In this document: positions 38,916 through 47,330 of the stretch, in pieces | How positions within the stretch are numbered: position 1 is the first letter of the stretch | Layout of the letters: each line of letters starts with the position of its first letter | DNA from: Gnetum montanum | Lineage: Eukaryota; Streptophyta; Gnetopsida; Gnetales; Gnetaceae | Length of the DNA: 64,000 nucleotides | Reading direction: 5' to 3' | Assembly (NCBI GenBank): GCA_015680685.1 | Contig: MNCI01023457.1 | Location: forward strand, 1,745,346-1,809,345 | The notes under the pieces: model-generated | Told to the model about the DNA's origin: nothing | What the model saw: only the letters and a program-made list of their open reading frames with translations | Databases searched by the model: none | Translations under genes and position numbers: made by a program

Positions 38916-39065
38916 TTAAACCTTACTACTTTCCTTTATTAATGATTTATCATATATTTCTGTTCGCTTAGGAACAGGTAAAGGACTACTACCCTTAGAT
39001 GTAGAACAATATTTGGAAATTCGGGTGAAGTAAGCATTACCCGTCATTTGCGATGCATCTGCCAT
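38916..39065 (-). pseudogene. Second copy of the pararetroviral polyprotein start, truncated
   Basis: The ATG at 39065-39063 opens MADASQMTGNAYFT, identical to the start at 45984. It reads 49 codons to a TAA at 38916-38918, and further stops follow before element B sequence resumes. It would be the N-terminus ahead of the movement-protein domain. The fragment is a product of terminal redundancy. Confidence 0.7.
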
Positions 39066-39303
39066 TGCTGCGGATGTGTTGCGAGGAACGTGGTTGGGGA
39101 CTGCCTCACAGCGCGGCTGACTCTAACGCCTGACCTCGGCTAAGCGATGCGCGACTTACTTTCGGTGATCTGTCCGTGCTGTCTCCACGTATCGGTCCTT
39201 CAACACCAGATGAACAACAATCTACAAACACGAATAACAGATAGTCACACCCCCCCGGGGAAAAAGAGCGAGGCACATAGGATATGGGAACAGCGAGGAA
39301 CAG

Positions 39304-39321
39304 AACAAGGCTCCGATACCA
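39304..39321 (-). promoter_or_regulatory. tRNA-Met primer-binding site, left copy
   Basis: The minus-strand sequence is TGGTATCGGAGCCTTGTT, matching the initiator tRNA-Met 3' end except at position 8 and in the CAT/CTT block. It sets the zero point of the viral genome and confirms the transcription direction. Confidence 0.8.
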
Positions 39322-39369
39322 CTCTCAGAGTTGCACAGCATAAAACTCAAAAATTCAAACTATTATTAA

Positions 39370-39553
39370 TAGGAATGCTTTCAGTCGAGCAAGGAGCCTC
39401 AGACTGAGATCTCTCTATTACAACTATCCGCAGGAATGCTTGTAAAAGGAGCACAACGCATCACTTCTACGATTTCTCTGCTAGATTACACACTTTCATA
39501 CCAGGAATGCTTTACAAGGAGCACAGCGCATCACTTGCAGATTTCTCTGATAC
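39370..39553 (-). repeat. Three tandem ~60-71-bp repeats in the pararetroviral leader
   Basis: Copies begin at about 39370, 39431 and 39502 (plus-strand coordinates). Each has AGGAATGCTT, then (A)AGGAGC, then CATCACTT or a degenerate equivalent, then GA(T/G)(T/A)TCTCT. The same triplet is present in the right copy at about 46289-46472. They lie in the transcribed leader between TATA and primer site. Confidence 0.7.
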
Positions 39554-39841
39554 GGAAATACAGACAGAATGGAAATGCATAAGAGAAAGGAAAGGACTCT
39601 GAAGGACTGACTTGCAAACAGAAGGACTGACACTTGCAGAATGAAACTACTAGATAGCTCTTTCTTTCTTGCGGTGCTTGAGGAAGAGGTAAGGGTTCCT
39701 TTTTATAGGAAGAGGAAAGCCCTTCCTGTACATTCTTGGTGTTATCCAGCTCAGACCGCATTAGGTTATAATGCCTTACACCTCATCGGATGCTGTACAA
39801 GGGGATGAGATGGAATCTTACTTTTAGTTAGTGGATTATTT

Positions 39842-40678
39842 TTACTGTTCACCATCACTTGTGTCGGAATCATCATTATGGCGTGGTGTGGTAGGTACCT
39901 CGGATACCTCATCTTCTGAATCGGATGAATCAGGATGGAAGGAGATGACCGGACCAGGATTATGCCAACGCACTCGCCAGTGTCCACCTTCTCTTTGTAG
40001 TAGTTGAAAAGAAGGATCAAAATTATAGGGTTCAAGTGTAGTGGGAACCCGATGATTAGCTTCACAAAAGGTAATAATTTCATGTGCCGTGGCGGTCAGA
40101 ACATCTTGGTACCAAGCGAGGGTCCATGGATTTTGCCAGTCGGTTCTTCGGCTTAGACTCGTAGTGATAAAATAGGAAGGGTTATAGTCATGGAAAGCGA
40201 AGTGAGCCATTGTTTCAAAACAGGAGAAATAACGAAAATCAGAATGTGTCATGGCTCGCAAACGACGGACATAGGATGCATCAAAATGGTCAGGAAAGGT
40301 TCTGACAGTATGACCATATAGAGACCACCATTCCCAAAATGGATGTTCTTCTGGAGGACAATCTATTGGCGTATTAAAATCAATATGATAATAATGGCAA
40401 CCAGAGGGTTTATACCTAGGCCAATGTACTAATGGTGCTACTTCAGGATATCCTATTTCATCAAACTGTACACACTCATTGATGAAATGATTTGCATGGA
40501 GACTGGTTTTAATATGTACAGGCGGATATAAATCATCAAGAACCTCTTGAGGATGTCCGAAAAAGGTATATGAAATCTGTGGACTTGGAGATCTTGCATA
40601 ACAGTTATAAGAATAACATAACCAGTCATTAAGGTGGCTATTCTGAATATTACTAATTTGCTGTTGGGTAAGAAACAT
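39842..40678 (-). CDS. Pararetroviral third product, function unknown
   Basis: The first ATG (40678) gives a 278-residue protein. The frame is open back to the RT stop at 40766 and is the same frame as RT, so it may once have been its C-terminal extension. It has a Trp/Tyr/His/Phe-rich body (e.g. HPFWEWWSLYGHTVRTFP, TDWQNPWTLAWYQDV) and a strongly acidic Ser/Asp/Glu tail of about 35 residues. I recognise no protease, RNase H, movement or transactivator signature. Its position after RNase H is where some caulimovirids encode a transactivator/viroplasmin, but no similarity to that family was visible. It is intact here; a fragment is repeated at 46761-47330. Confidence 0.7.
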   Translation of the reverse strand: MFLTQQQISNIQNSHLNDWLCYSYNCYARSPSPQISYTFFGHPQEVLDDLYPPVHIKTSLHANHFINECVQFDEIGYPEVAPLVHWPRYKPSGCHYYHIDFNTPIDCPPEEHPFWEWWSLYGHTVRTFPDHFDASYVRRLRAMTHSDFRYFSCFETMAHFAFHDYNPSYFITTSLSRRTDWQNPWTLAWYQDVLTATAHEIITFCEANHRVPTTLEPYNFDPSFQLLQREGGHWRVRWHNPGPVISFHPDSSDSEDEVSEVPTTPRHNDDSDTSDGEQ

Positions 40679-40765
40679 GCGAGAGAAACAACATGGGAGG
40701 ACTCTATGACTTGAACGAAGCTCCCAACCTTCATGCAAGTATGTTGCTGCACATAAAACAAACGA

Positions 40766-43426
40766 TTAATACTGAAATTCTCTAGTCAAATAATCTGCAA
40801 GATTATTATCCTTGCCACTAATATATTGGGTTCTATATGTAAAATTAGCCAGAAATAAAGACCATCGAATGAGTCGTGTATGGGCAACTTTATTTAAATG
40901 TTTTGTTTGTAAGTATTTATCAAAATATTTTAAGTCAGATCTAATAATAAATTCCTGTTCTTGTAGGAACAGACGAAACTTTTCGATACCACGGATAATC
41001 GCAAGGAGCTCTTTATGTGTGGAATGATAATTCATTTCTGCAGAAATAAACTTACCACTAGCATATCTGCAGATATAGGTCATACCATGTATTTCTTCTT
41101 TTAAGACCGCTCCCCAAAATTCTTCAGATGCATCAGTTTCTAAGATCAAGGTTCCATTGGTTGGTAATCGTAAATATGGAAGTTTAGTACATTGATCTTT
41201 TAGTCTCTGGACTGCATCAGTATGATGTTGGCTCCATGGTTGAGGGTTGTTTGTTAGCTGTTGGTTTAAAATTTTTCGATCTTTGGCAAGATCTTTGTAA
41301 AACCCCGACAGATAATTTAAACACCCTAGAAATCTTTGTAATTGTGTTTTGTCTGTTATGATATCAGGAAAATGTTTAATATCGGTTAAGATATGTTGTT
41401 GCAGACTAATATGTCCGTCTTTAATTACTACGCCTAGAAAATTTACTTCATCAACTGCAATTTGCATCTTCTTCTCAGATGGAGAAAGTACAAGACCATT
41501 TTGATCAAGTAATTCATATAAGGTGTTGAGATGCTGTTGGTGTTCTTCTACCGTTTTTGACATAACTAAAATATCATCTATATATACTAGTATGAACGGA
41601 TATTCTTTAAAGATATGATCCATACAAGACTGGAAAATAGATGGGGCTGTTTTAATACCAAAAGGTAGAACAGTCCATTCGTATAGACCCTGAGGTACGG
41701 TAAAGGCGGTTTTCCAGCGATCTTCATTGACTATTTGGATTTGCCAAAAACCACTTTTCAAATCAAATTTTGAATAAATATGAGTTCCTTGCAGGCGTTG
41801 GAAAAGATCATCTTTACTAGGGATCGGATGTTGTACTGATTTAATAATAGCATTAAGTGGTTTGTAATTAACTACTAACCGCTTCTTTCCCCTTGTTAGT
41901 TCAGCACGCTTGTTGACATAGAAGGCAGCACAGGAAAACATGCTAGTACTAGGTTGGATCATTTTTTTCTCTAGGAGCTGTTTTATTTCCTGGGCACATT
42001 CTTCTTTTAATTGTGGGGACATCCCAATATGATGAGCTTTTGACTGTGGTTGGATTCCATCCAATAACTCAATACGACACCAATGTTGTTTCTTATGTCG
42101 AAAGGCTGTTGGATCATCGCTCGCAACAGTGAGGAGTTTAGTGCGTAATTGTGCAAAGACCTCTTTGTGAGATTGGATGTGGTTAATAAGCCATTGCGTT
42201 TTTGGCACCTTATACTTTGTATGGGTAAACCTATTTACTGGAGTAAATGTTCTAGTAAATTTATGATTTCCTAATGTAACAAAATTAGTATGGATGGTGT
42301 ATGGCTCGAGAATTGCTAGGTTGTCGACTCCTATAACCATATCATAAGAAAGCCAGTTGATAGCATTAACTTGTAATTCTAAGCGTTCAGAATTAGGTAA
42401 AAGTATTGGAAGAGAAAATACCCGGTTGACAGTTGTTGCCGTTTTGTTAAAACTGACAATTAATTTCTCCCTGGGTTTCCATAAGAAAGAAGGAATGATA
42501 GCTTCGTTTGCCAAGCTGACTTCTGCACCAGAATCTATTAAGGCATCGATGGGATAGGGTTTAAATCCTTTTAGTTTAATCCAAAAAGTACAAAGGGGAG
42601 TTTGTACCTGTCGATGTTGATTCTGATTAATCCTAATTATATGTATTTGAGATATTTCAGCTTCATAAGCTTGTTGTTGATATTTCTCTTCTTCTTCTTC
42701 CAAAGATTCTAATTCTTTGCTAGCTTTTGTTAGGAAGAGTTTGAGTTGGTTAATACGTAATAATCTGATTTGATGTTTCTCCAACCCTTTTTTTTGAGAT
42801 GGCATTTGTTCTTCTTCTTGTTGCAACCATTCTTCAAGCTCTTCTTGTTGTTCTGATTCGGTTGTTAATGGTTGACTGTCGTAACTAGCATGAAGTTCTT
42901 TTTCTAGTTTTCTTAATGCTTTTACTTCGGCTTTTTTCTCTGTTACTTGTTTATCTAGCTGTATATAAACAGTTAAATCCTCTAGAGGAGTCCTTTTTAA
43001 TTTTGTTTTTAGTTTCTCTAGTTGTATTTTTACTAATACTAATTGTTCTTGGATTCTAATTAATTCTTTATTTTGTTGTGTAGGTCGTGACGTGGAACCA
43101 CGATTCATATTACAATAATATATATCTCCGTCGGAGGAATCGGATGGATCTATGGGATCATCTGTTAACGGTTGTTGTTGATTATATTCTACCCAATAGT
43201 CATCCTCACTATGTTCTGCTTCAGAGGGTGATGACGGACATATATCACTTTGAGAATTATAGGGGATTTCTATGTCCTCGGGATCAGATATCCACTCAAA
43301 GTGTGTTTCCTTTATATTATGCTTTGTAATAAAATGAACCTTTTTCTTGTCTTTATCTTTATTGGGACAGTTGGTTGCCAGATGAGGACCTCCACAAATA
43401 AAGCATTTAATATTTTTTGGTGACAT
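40766..43426 (-). CDS. Pararetroviral zinc knuckle, protease, reverse transcriptase, RNase H
   Basis: The frame is 886 codons from the ATG at 43426 with no stop. Domains: zinc knuckle with Cys8, Cys11, His15, Cys20 (CX2CX3HX4C, one residue shorter than the usual spacing). An acidic, then Gln/Glu/Lys/Leu-rich coiled-coil-like linker follows at about 50-265. The aspartic protease has DSG at 298-300. RT has LVVNYKPLN, FDLKSGFWQI, LPFGIKTAPSIFQ and the catalytic YIDD at 615-618. RNase H has acids at Asp765, Glu806, Asp831 and Asp878. All catalytic residues are present. The enzyme would replicate the genome from pregenomic RNA. The frame is open upstream of 43426 to a TAA at 43592 and continuous with the coat region, so the ATG may not be the native start. 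Confidence 0.9.
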   Translation of the reverse strand: MSPKNIKCFICGGPHLATNCPNKDKDKKKVHFITKHNIKETHFEWISDPEDIEIPYNSQSDICPSSPSEAEHSEDDYWVEYNQQQPLTDDPIDPSDSSDGDIYYCNMNRGSTSRPTQQNKELIRIQEQLVLVKIQLEKLKTKLKRTPLEDLTVYIQLDKQVTEKKAEVKALRKLEKELHASYDSQPLTTESEQQEELEEWLQQEEEQMPSQKKGLEKHQIRLLRINQLKLFLTKASKELESLEEEEEKYQQQAYEAEISQIHIIRINQNQHRQVQTPLCTFWIKLKGFKPYPIDALIDSGAEVSLANEAIIPSFLWKPREKLIVSFNKTATTVNRVFSLPILLPNSERLELQVNAINWLSYDMVIGVDNLAILEPYTIHTNFVTLGNHKFTRTFTPVNRFTHTKYKVPKTQWLINHIQSHKEVFAQLRTKLLTVASDDPTAFRHKKQHWCRIELLDGIQPQSKAHHIGMSPQLKEECAQEIKQLLEKKMIQPSTSMFSCAAFYVNKRAELTRGKKRLVVNYKPLNAIIKSVQHPIPSKDDLFQRLQGTHIYSKFDLKSGFWQIQIVNEDRWKTAFTVPQGLYEWTVLPFGIKTAPSIFQSCMDHIFKEYPFILVYIDDILVMSKTVEEHQQHLNTLYELLDQNGLVLSPSEKKMQIAVDEVNFLGVVIKDGHISLQQHILTDIKHFPDIITDKTQLQRFLGCLNYLSGFYKDLAKDRKILNQQLTNNPQPWSQHHTDAVQRLKDQCTKLPYLRLPTNGTLILETDASEEFWGAVLKEEIHGMTYICRYASGKFISAEMNYHSTHKELLAIIRGIEKFRLFLQEQEFIIRSDLKYFDKYLQTKHLNKVAHTRLIRWSLFLANFTYRTQYISGKDNNLADYLTREFQY

Positions 43427-43591
43427 CCTACGGGGACGTCTACGAAAGAATCCAGGATATTTACGTACATGCCTACGAGGTGGTGGTGACGATTGTTTTC
43501 TTCGCCATTGTTTCTTTGGTTTGGATCGTGAAGATGATCCGTTGCAAGATTTACATATTTTTTGAGTTTTTTGTTGCTTTTCTTTGTTTTT

Positions 43592-45189
43592 TTATTTTTC
43601 TTCAGGACACAATTCTAAACAAAAATTCTTACCTAATCGATTGTTTAATCGTTTAACTAATTGTTGTGTTTCTTGTGTATAACACAACTCTCTATTGGTC
43701 TGTTCTAAGAATTGTCTAATTTGTCCGAAGCTCATGTTTGCTACACAAAGATTTTGCTTTTTAAGTTCAGCCATGTAAGTATTACAGAAAGGTTGAGGAA
43801 GACATCCAAACAGATGTTCTTTAGCAGCTACTTCATGTGTGAGTTTACCATAGTAATACCAAGATTCCATAGCATCAAGGAATCCTGATAACTGCTGAAT
43901 TTTATGTAATCGTGCTTTGAAAAAGCGGTCTCGGTAAACATCAACTAGATTGGCTTTAAAACCAATGAACTCCTTGATAATAGCGTTTAAGAAAATTACT
44001 GTTGGTTGTGTAATCAACCTGGTTTTAATGGCTGTTGGAATATGACTCCACCATCTTCGCAAGTTGCCTTGGAAGTTATAAGTGGCATTTACTATGGCTT
44101 GTAATGTGGACTTTTTGGCAAAATCTATTTGGATTGTTAAATACGATTGGATGGCATCTAAGACATCCTGACGTTCTTTTAGATCCTTGTTATCCATGTT
44201 AAACTTAGGTTGAATGTCTCCAGCTTTTCTGGACTGGGTTAACATGGCATCCGTGGCTTCTTGGACTTGTTCACCTGTACGGGCTAGTAAGACGGCTTCC
44301 TCTATGTGTTCATCAGCTAGTTCAGAGAGAGGATGTTGAGGAGATCCTTGTTCTGATTGATGATTAGAATGGCCCTCATTCATTGAGATAAATTTTCCTT
44401 TTCTACTTCTATTCTCTCTTTGTTTTTGTTTGAATTCTTCTATGTCTTTTAAGGTTACCGCAGGAGGTGATCCTGGGAACTGAAAAGAGAATTCAGAGGC
44501 TGAAGATGGAATTGGAGGAGCAGTTGGCTTGACTTTTGCTATAGGTGTACTACTAGAGCCTGCTAGACGTTCTAATTTTCTATAAATTAAACCGGAATTT
44601 AAATCTGTATTTAAATTTAAATTATACATACGTTCAAGAACACTCATCTGAGTTCTATTACTATACACCAGATCATTTAGAGTTGTATTTGTCCAGTTAA
44701 GCATACAAATCGTATCGGATGGTTTTTCAGATGCTTTCTTTGTATGTAATGTATAAACGTGCTCAGAAGGTTCCCCTTCTACAGCTGTTTGGACAAATTC
44801 ATGTTTGCGTTGAGCTTTTTCAGCAGACGCAAGACGTTCTTGGTGTTGTGTAAATGTATTGTCAGACAAAGTATTCATTTCTATACTACATGTTTTTAAT
44901 AAAGCATCACATTCTGTACAGTGGTACTTACTACCTATTTCTTTGAGTATCCTGTGTTGGCAGGAAGGATCTCCTGAAGATTTCTGAAAAAGCGTAGATT
45001 TTACAGAAGATACGATAGAATCATCATCTGAACTATCGGGATCAACTTCTATAATTTTTGCCTTTTCCTTTTTCTTCAATCTTTCCGTCTCTAGATGCAA
45101 GGTATTAGATTTTCTCATGGATTGGGAAAGTTGGGCTTGTAAGGCTAGGATGGTATTTTGTAAGAGTGCTAGATCTGGTTTTTCCTCTG
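43592..45189 (-). CDS. Pararetroviral coat-protein region, 5' end in assembly gap
   Basis: The frame is open from the gap edge (45189) to a TAA at 43592-43594, at least 531 codons. It begins with a Leu/Gln-rich helix and a Lys/Glu stretch, then an acidic DPDSSDDDS run and a Cys/His cluster (CQHRILKEIG..CTECDALLKTC, residues about 53-77 from the Met at 45118). A helical segment and a disordered Pro/Ser/Lys region follow. The coat-protein core comes last (about 310-500), with GNLRRWWSHIPTAIKTRLI and YRDRFFKARLHKIQQLSGF. The basic Lys/Arg-rich tail and zinc knuckle expected of a caulimovirid coat protein come only after the TAA, in the same frame. The stop therefore probably interrupts a longer polyprotein. 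Confidence 0.8.
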
Positions 45190-45941
45190 NNNNNNNNNNN
45201 NNNNNNNNNNNNNNNNNNNNNNNNNNNNNNNNNNNNNNNNNNNNNNNNNNNNNNNNNNNNNNNNNNNNNNNNNNNNNNNNNNNNNNNNNNNNNNNNNNNN
45301 NNNNNNNNNNNNNNNNNNNNNNNNNNNNNNNNNNNNNNNNNNNNNNNNNNNNNNNNNNNNNNNNNNNNNNNNNNNNNNNNNNNNNNNNNNNNNNNNNNNN
45401 NNNNNNNNNNNNNNNNNNNNNNNNNNNNNNNNNNNNNNNNNNNNNNNNNNNNNNNNNNNNNNNNNNNNNNNNNNNNNNNNNNNNNNNNNNNNNNNNNNNN
45501 NNNNNNNNNNNNNNNNNNNNNNNNNNNNNNNNNNNNNNNNNNNNNNNNNNNNNNNNNNNNNNNNNNNNNNNNNNNNNNNNNNNNNNNNNNNNNNNNNNNN
45601 NNNNNNNNNNNNNNNNNNNNNNNNNNNNNNNNNNNNNNNNNNNNNNNNNNNNNNNNNNNNNNNNNNNNNNNNNNNNNNNNNNNNNNNNNNNNNNNNNNNN
45701 NNNNNNNNNNNNNNNNNNNNNNNNNNNNNNNNNNNNNNNNNNNNNNNNNNNNNNNNNNNNNNNNNNNNNNNNNNNNNNNNNNNNNNNNNNNNNNNNNNNN
45801 NNNNNNNNNNNNNNNNNNNNNNNNNNNNNNNNNNNNNNNNNNNNNNNNNNNNNNNNNNNNNNNNNNNNNNNNNNNNNNNNNNNNNNNNNNNNNNNNNNNN
45901 NNNNNNNNNNNNNNNNNNNNNNNNNNNNNNNNNNNNNNNNN
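45190..45941. other. Assembly gap, 752 Ns
   Basis: These are unknown bases. By position the gap should hold the movement-protein region of the pararetrovirus between the start at 45984 and the coat region. Its true length is unknown. Near-identity of flanking viral copies is a likely reason the assembly failed here. Confidence 0.99.
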
Positions 45942-45984
45942 GGGTGAAGTAAGCATTACCCGTCATTTGCGATGCATCTGCCAT
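45942..45984 (-). CDS. Pararetroviral polyprotein N-terminus, runs into gap
   Basis: The ATG at 45984-45982 opens MADASQMTGNAYFT before the Ns. It is the first ATG of the large frame after the leader and is duplicated at 39065. The movement protein would follow. The frame relation to the coat region cannot be judged because the gap size is arbitrary. Confidence 0.65.
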
Positions 45985-46760
45985 TGCTGCGGATGTGTTG
46001 CGAGGAACGTGGTTGGGGACTGCCTCACGGCGCGGCTGACTCTAATGCCTGACCTCGGCTAAGCGATGCGCGACTTACTTTCAGCGATCTGTCCGTGCTG
46101 TCTCCACGTATCGGTCCTTCAACACCAGATGAATAGCAATCTACAAACACGAATAACAGATAGTCACACCCCCCTGGGGAAAAAGAGCGAGGCACACAGG
46201 ATATGGGAACAGCGAGGAACGGAACAAGGCTCCGATACCACTCTCAGAGTTGCACAGCATAAAACTCAAAAATTCAAACTATTATTAATAGGAATGCTTT
46301 CAGTCGAGCAAGGAGCCTCAGACTGAGATCTCTCTATTACAACTATCCGCAGGAATGCTTGTAAAAGGAGCACAACGCATCACTTCTACGATTTCTCTGC
46401 TAGATTACAAACTTTCATACCAGGAATGCTTTACAAGGAGCACAGCGCATCACTTGCAGATTTCTCTGATATGGAAATACAGACAGAATGGAAATGCATA
46501 AGAGAAAGGAAAGGACTCTGAAGGACTGACTTGCAAACAGAAGGATTGACACTTGCAGAATGAAACTACTAGATAGCTCTTTCTTTCTTGCGGTGCTTGA
46601 GGAAGAGGTAAGGGTTCCTTTTTATAGGAAGAGGAAAGCCCTTCCTGTACATTCTTGGTGTTATCCAGCTCAGACCGCATTAGGTTATAATGCCTTACAC
46701 CTCATCGGATGCTATACAAGGGGATGAGATGGAATCTTACTTTTAGTTAGTGGATTATTT
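45985..46760 (-). promoter_or_regulatory. Pararetroviral intergenic region, right copy
   Basis: Collinear with 39066-39841 at +6,919. The TATA box is at about 46627-46637 and the tRNA-Met primer site at 46223-46240, with the same three leader repeats. This copy lies upstream of the complete coding region, so it would be the promoter that could transcribe a full genome-length RNA ending in the left copy. Confidence 0.8.
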
Positions 46761-47330
46761 TTACTGTTCACCATCACTTGTGTCGGAATCATCATTATGG
46801 CGTGGTGTGGTAGATACCTCAGATACCTCATCTTCTGAATCGGACGAATCAGGATGGAAGGAGATGACCGGACCAGGATTATGCCAACGCACTCGCCAGT
46901 GTCCACCTTCTCTTTGTAGTAGTTGAAAAGCAGGATCAAAATTATAGGGTTCAAGTGTAGTGGGAACCCGATGATTAGCTTCACAAAAGGTAATAATTTC
47001 ATGTGCCGTGGCGGTCAGAACATCTTGGTACCAAGCGAGGGTCCATGGATTTTGCCAGTCGGTTCTTCGGCTTAGACTCGTAGTGATAAAATAGGAAGGG
47101 TTATAGTCATGGAAAGCGAAGTGAGCCATTGTTTCAAAACAGGAGAAATAACGAAAATCAGAATGTGTCATGGCTCGCAAACGACGGACATAGGATGCAT
47201 CAAAATGGTCAGGAAAGGTTCTGACAGTATGACCATATAGAGACCACCATTCCCAAAATGGATGTTCTTCTGGAGGACAATCTATTGGCGTATTAAAATC
47301 AATATGATAATAATGGCAACCAGAGGGTTT
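46761..47330 (-). pseudogene. 3' part of the pararetroviral third product, truncated at junction
   Basis: It corresponds to 39842-40411 with a handful of substitutions and no indel. The frame is open but its 5' part is missing beyond the junction at 47330/47331. An internal ATG occurs at 47180. Confidence 0.85.

Larger units (their letters stand above)
39066..39841 (-). promoter_or_regulatory. Pararetroviral intergenic region, left copy
   Basis: The region lies between the stop of the third product (39842) and the polyprotein ATG. On the minus strand a TATA box CTATAAAAAGG is at about 39708-39718. Roughly 360 nt downstream is the minus-strand DNA primer site TGGTATCGGAGCCTTGTT (39321-39304), close to the caulimovirid tRNA-Met consensus TGGTATCAGAGCCATGTT. 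Three tandem degenerate repeats lie between TATA and primer site (39370-39553). The stretch 39066-39303 would be the rest of the leader. Confidence 0.8.
38860..47330 (-). mobile_element. Endogenous pararetrovirus (Caulimoviridae), ~1.2 genome lengths
   Basis: On the minus strand the order is: partial third product (47330-46761), intergenic region with TATA box and tRNA-Met primer site (46760-45985), polyprotein start (45984), assembly gap, coat-protein region (45189-43592), protease/RT/RNase H (43426-40766), third product (40678-39842), a second intergenic region, and a second polyprotein start (39065) that soon breaks. The two terminal copies (39023-40411 and 45942-47330) are collinear without indels at an offset of 6,919 bp and differ at about 17 sites by eye. 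There is no integrase and there are no LTRs. The left junction (about 38860) is approximate; the right one (47330/47331) is sharp. It lies within element B. Confidence 0.9.

Noticed and set aside
40453-40761. 102-codon minus-strand open frame overlapping the third viral product
   Set aside because: It is in a different frame over the better-supported 278-codon frame and has no domain. It is a shadow.
43592-43594. Programmed stop-codon readthrough between coat region and RT
   Set aside because: It is possible but unsupported. The stop lies before the basic tail and zinc knuckle that belong to the coat protein, so a simple nonsense lesion is the more economical reading.
45105-46062. Long open frames made of unknown residues on both strands
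   Set aside because: They are artefacts of the run of Ns at 45190-45941. Only the short real ends (45984 start and 45189 edge) are informative.
38860-47330. Interpretation of the viral block as an LTR retrotransposon
   Set aside because: There is no integrase and no polypurine-LTR junction. The tRNA-Met primer site lies in an intergenic region, the coat and RT motifs are caulimovirid, and terminal copies are unequal viral redundancy rather than LTRs.
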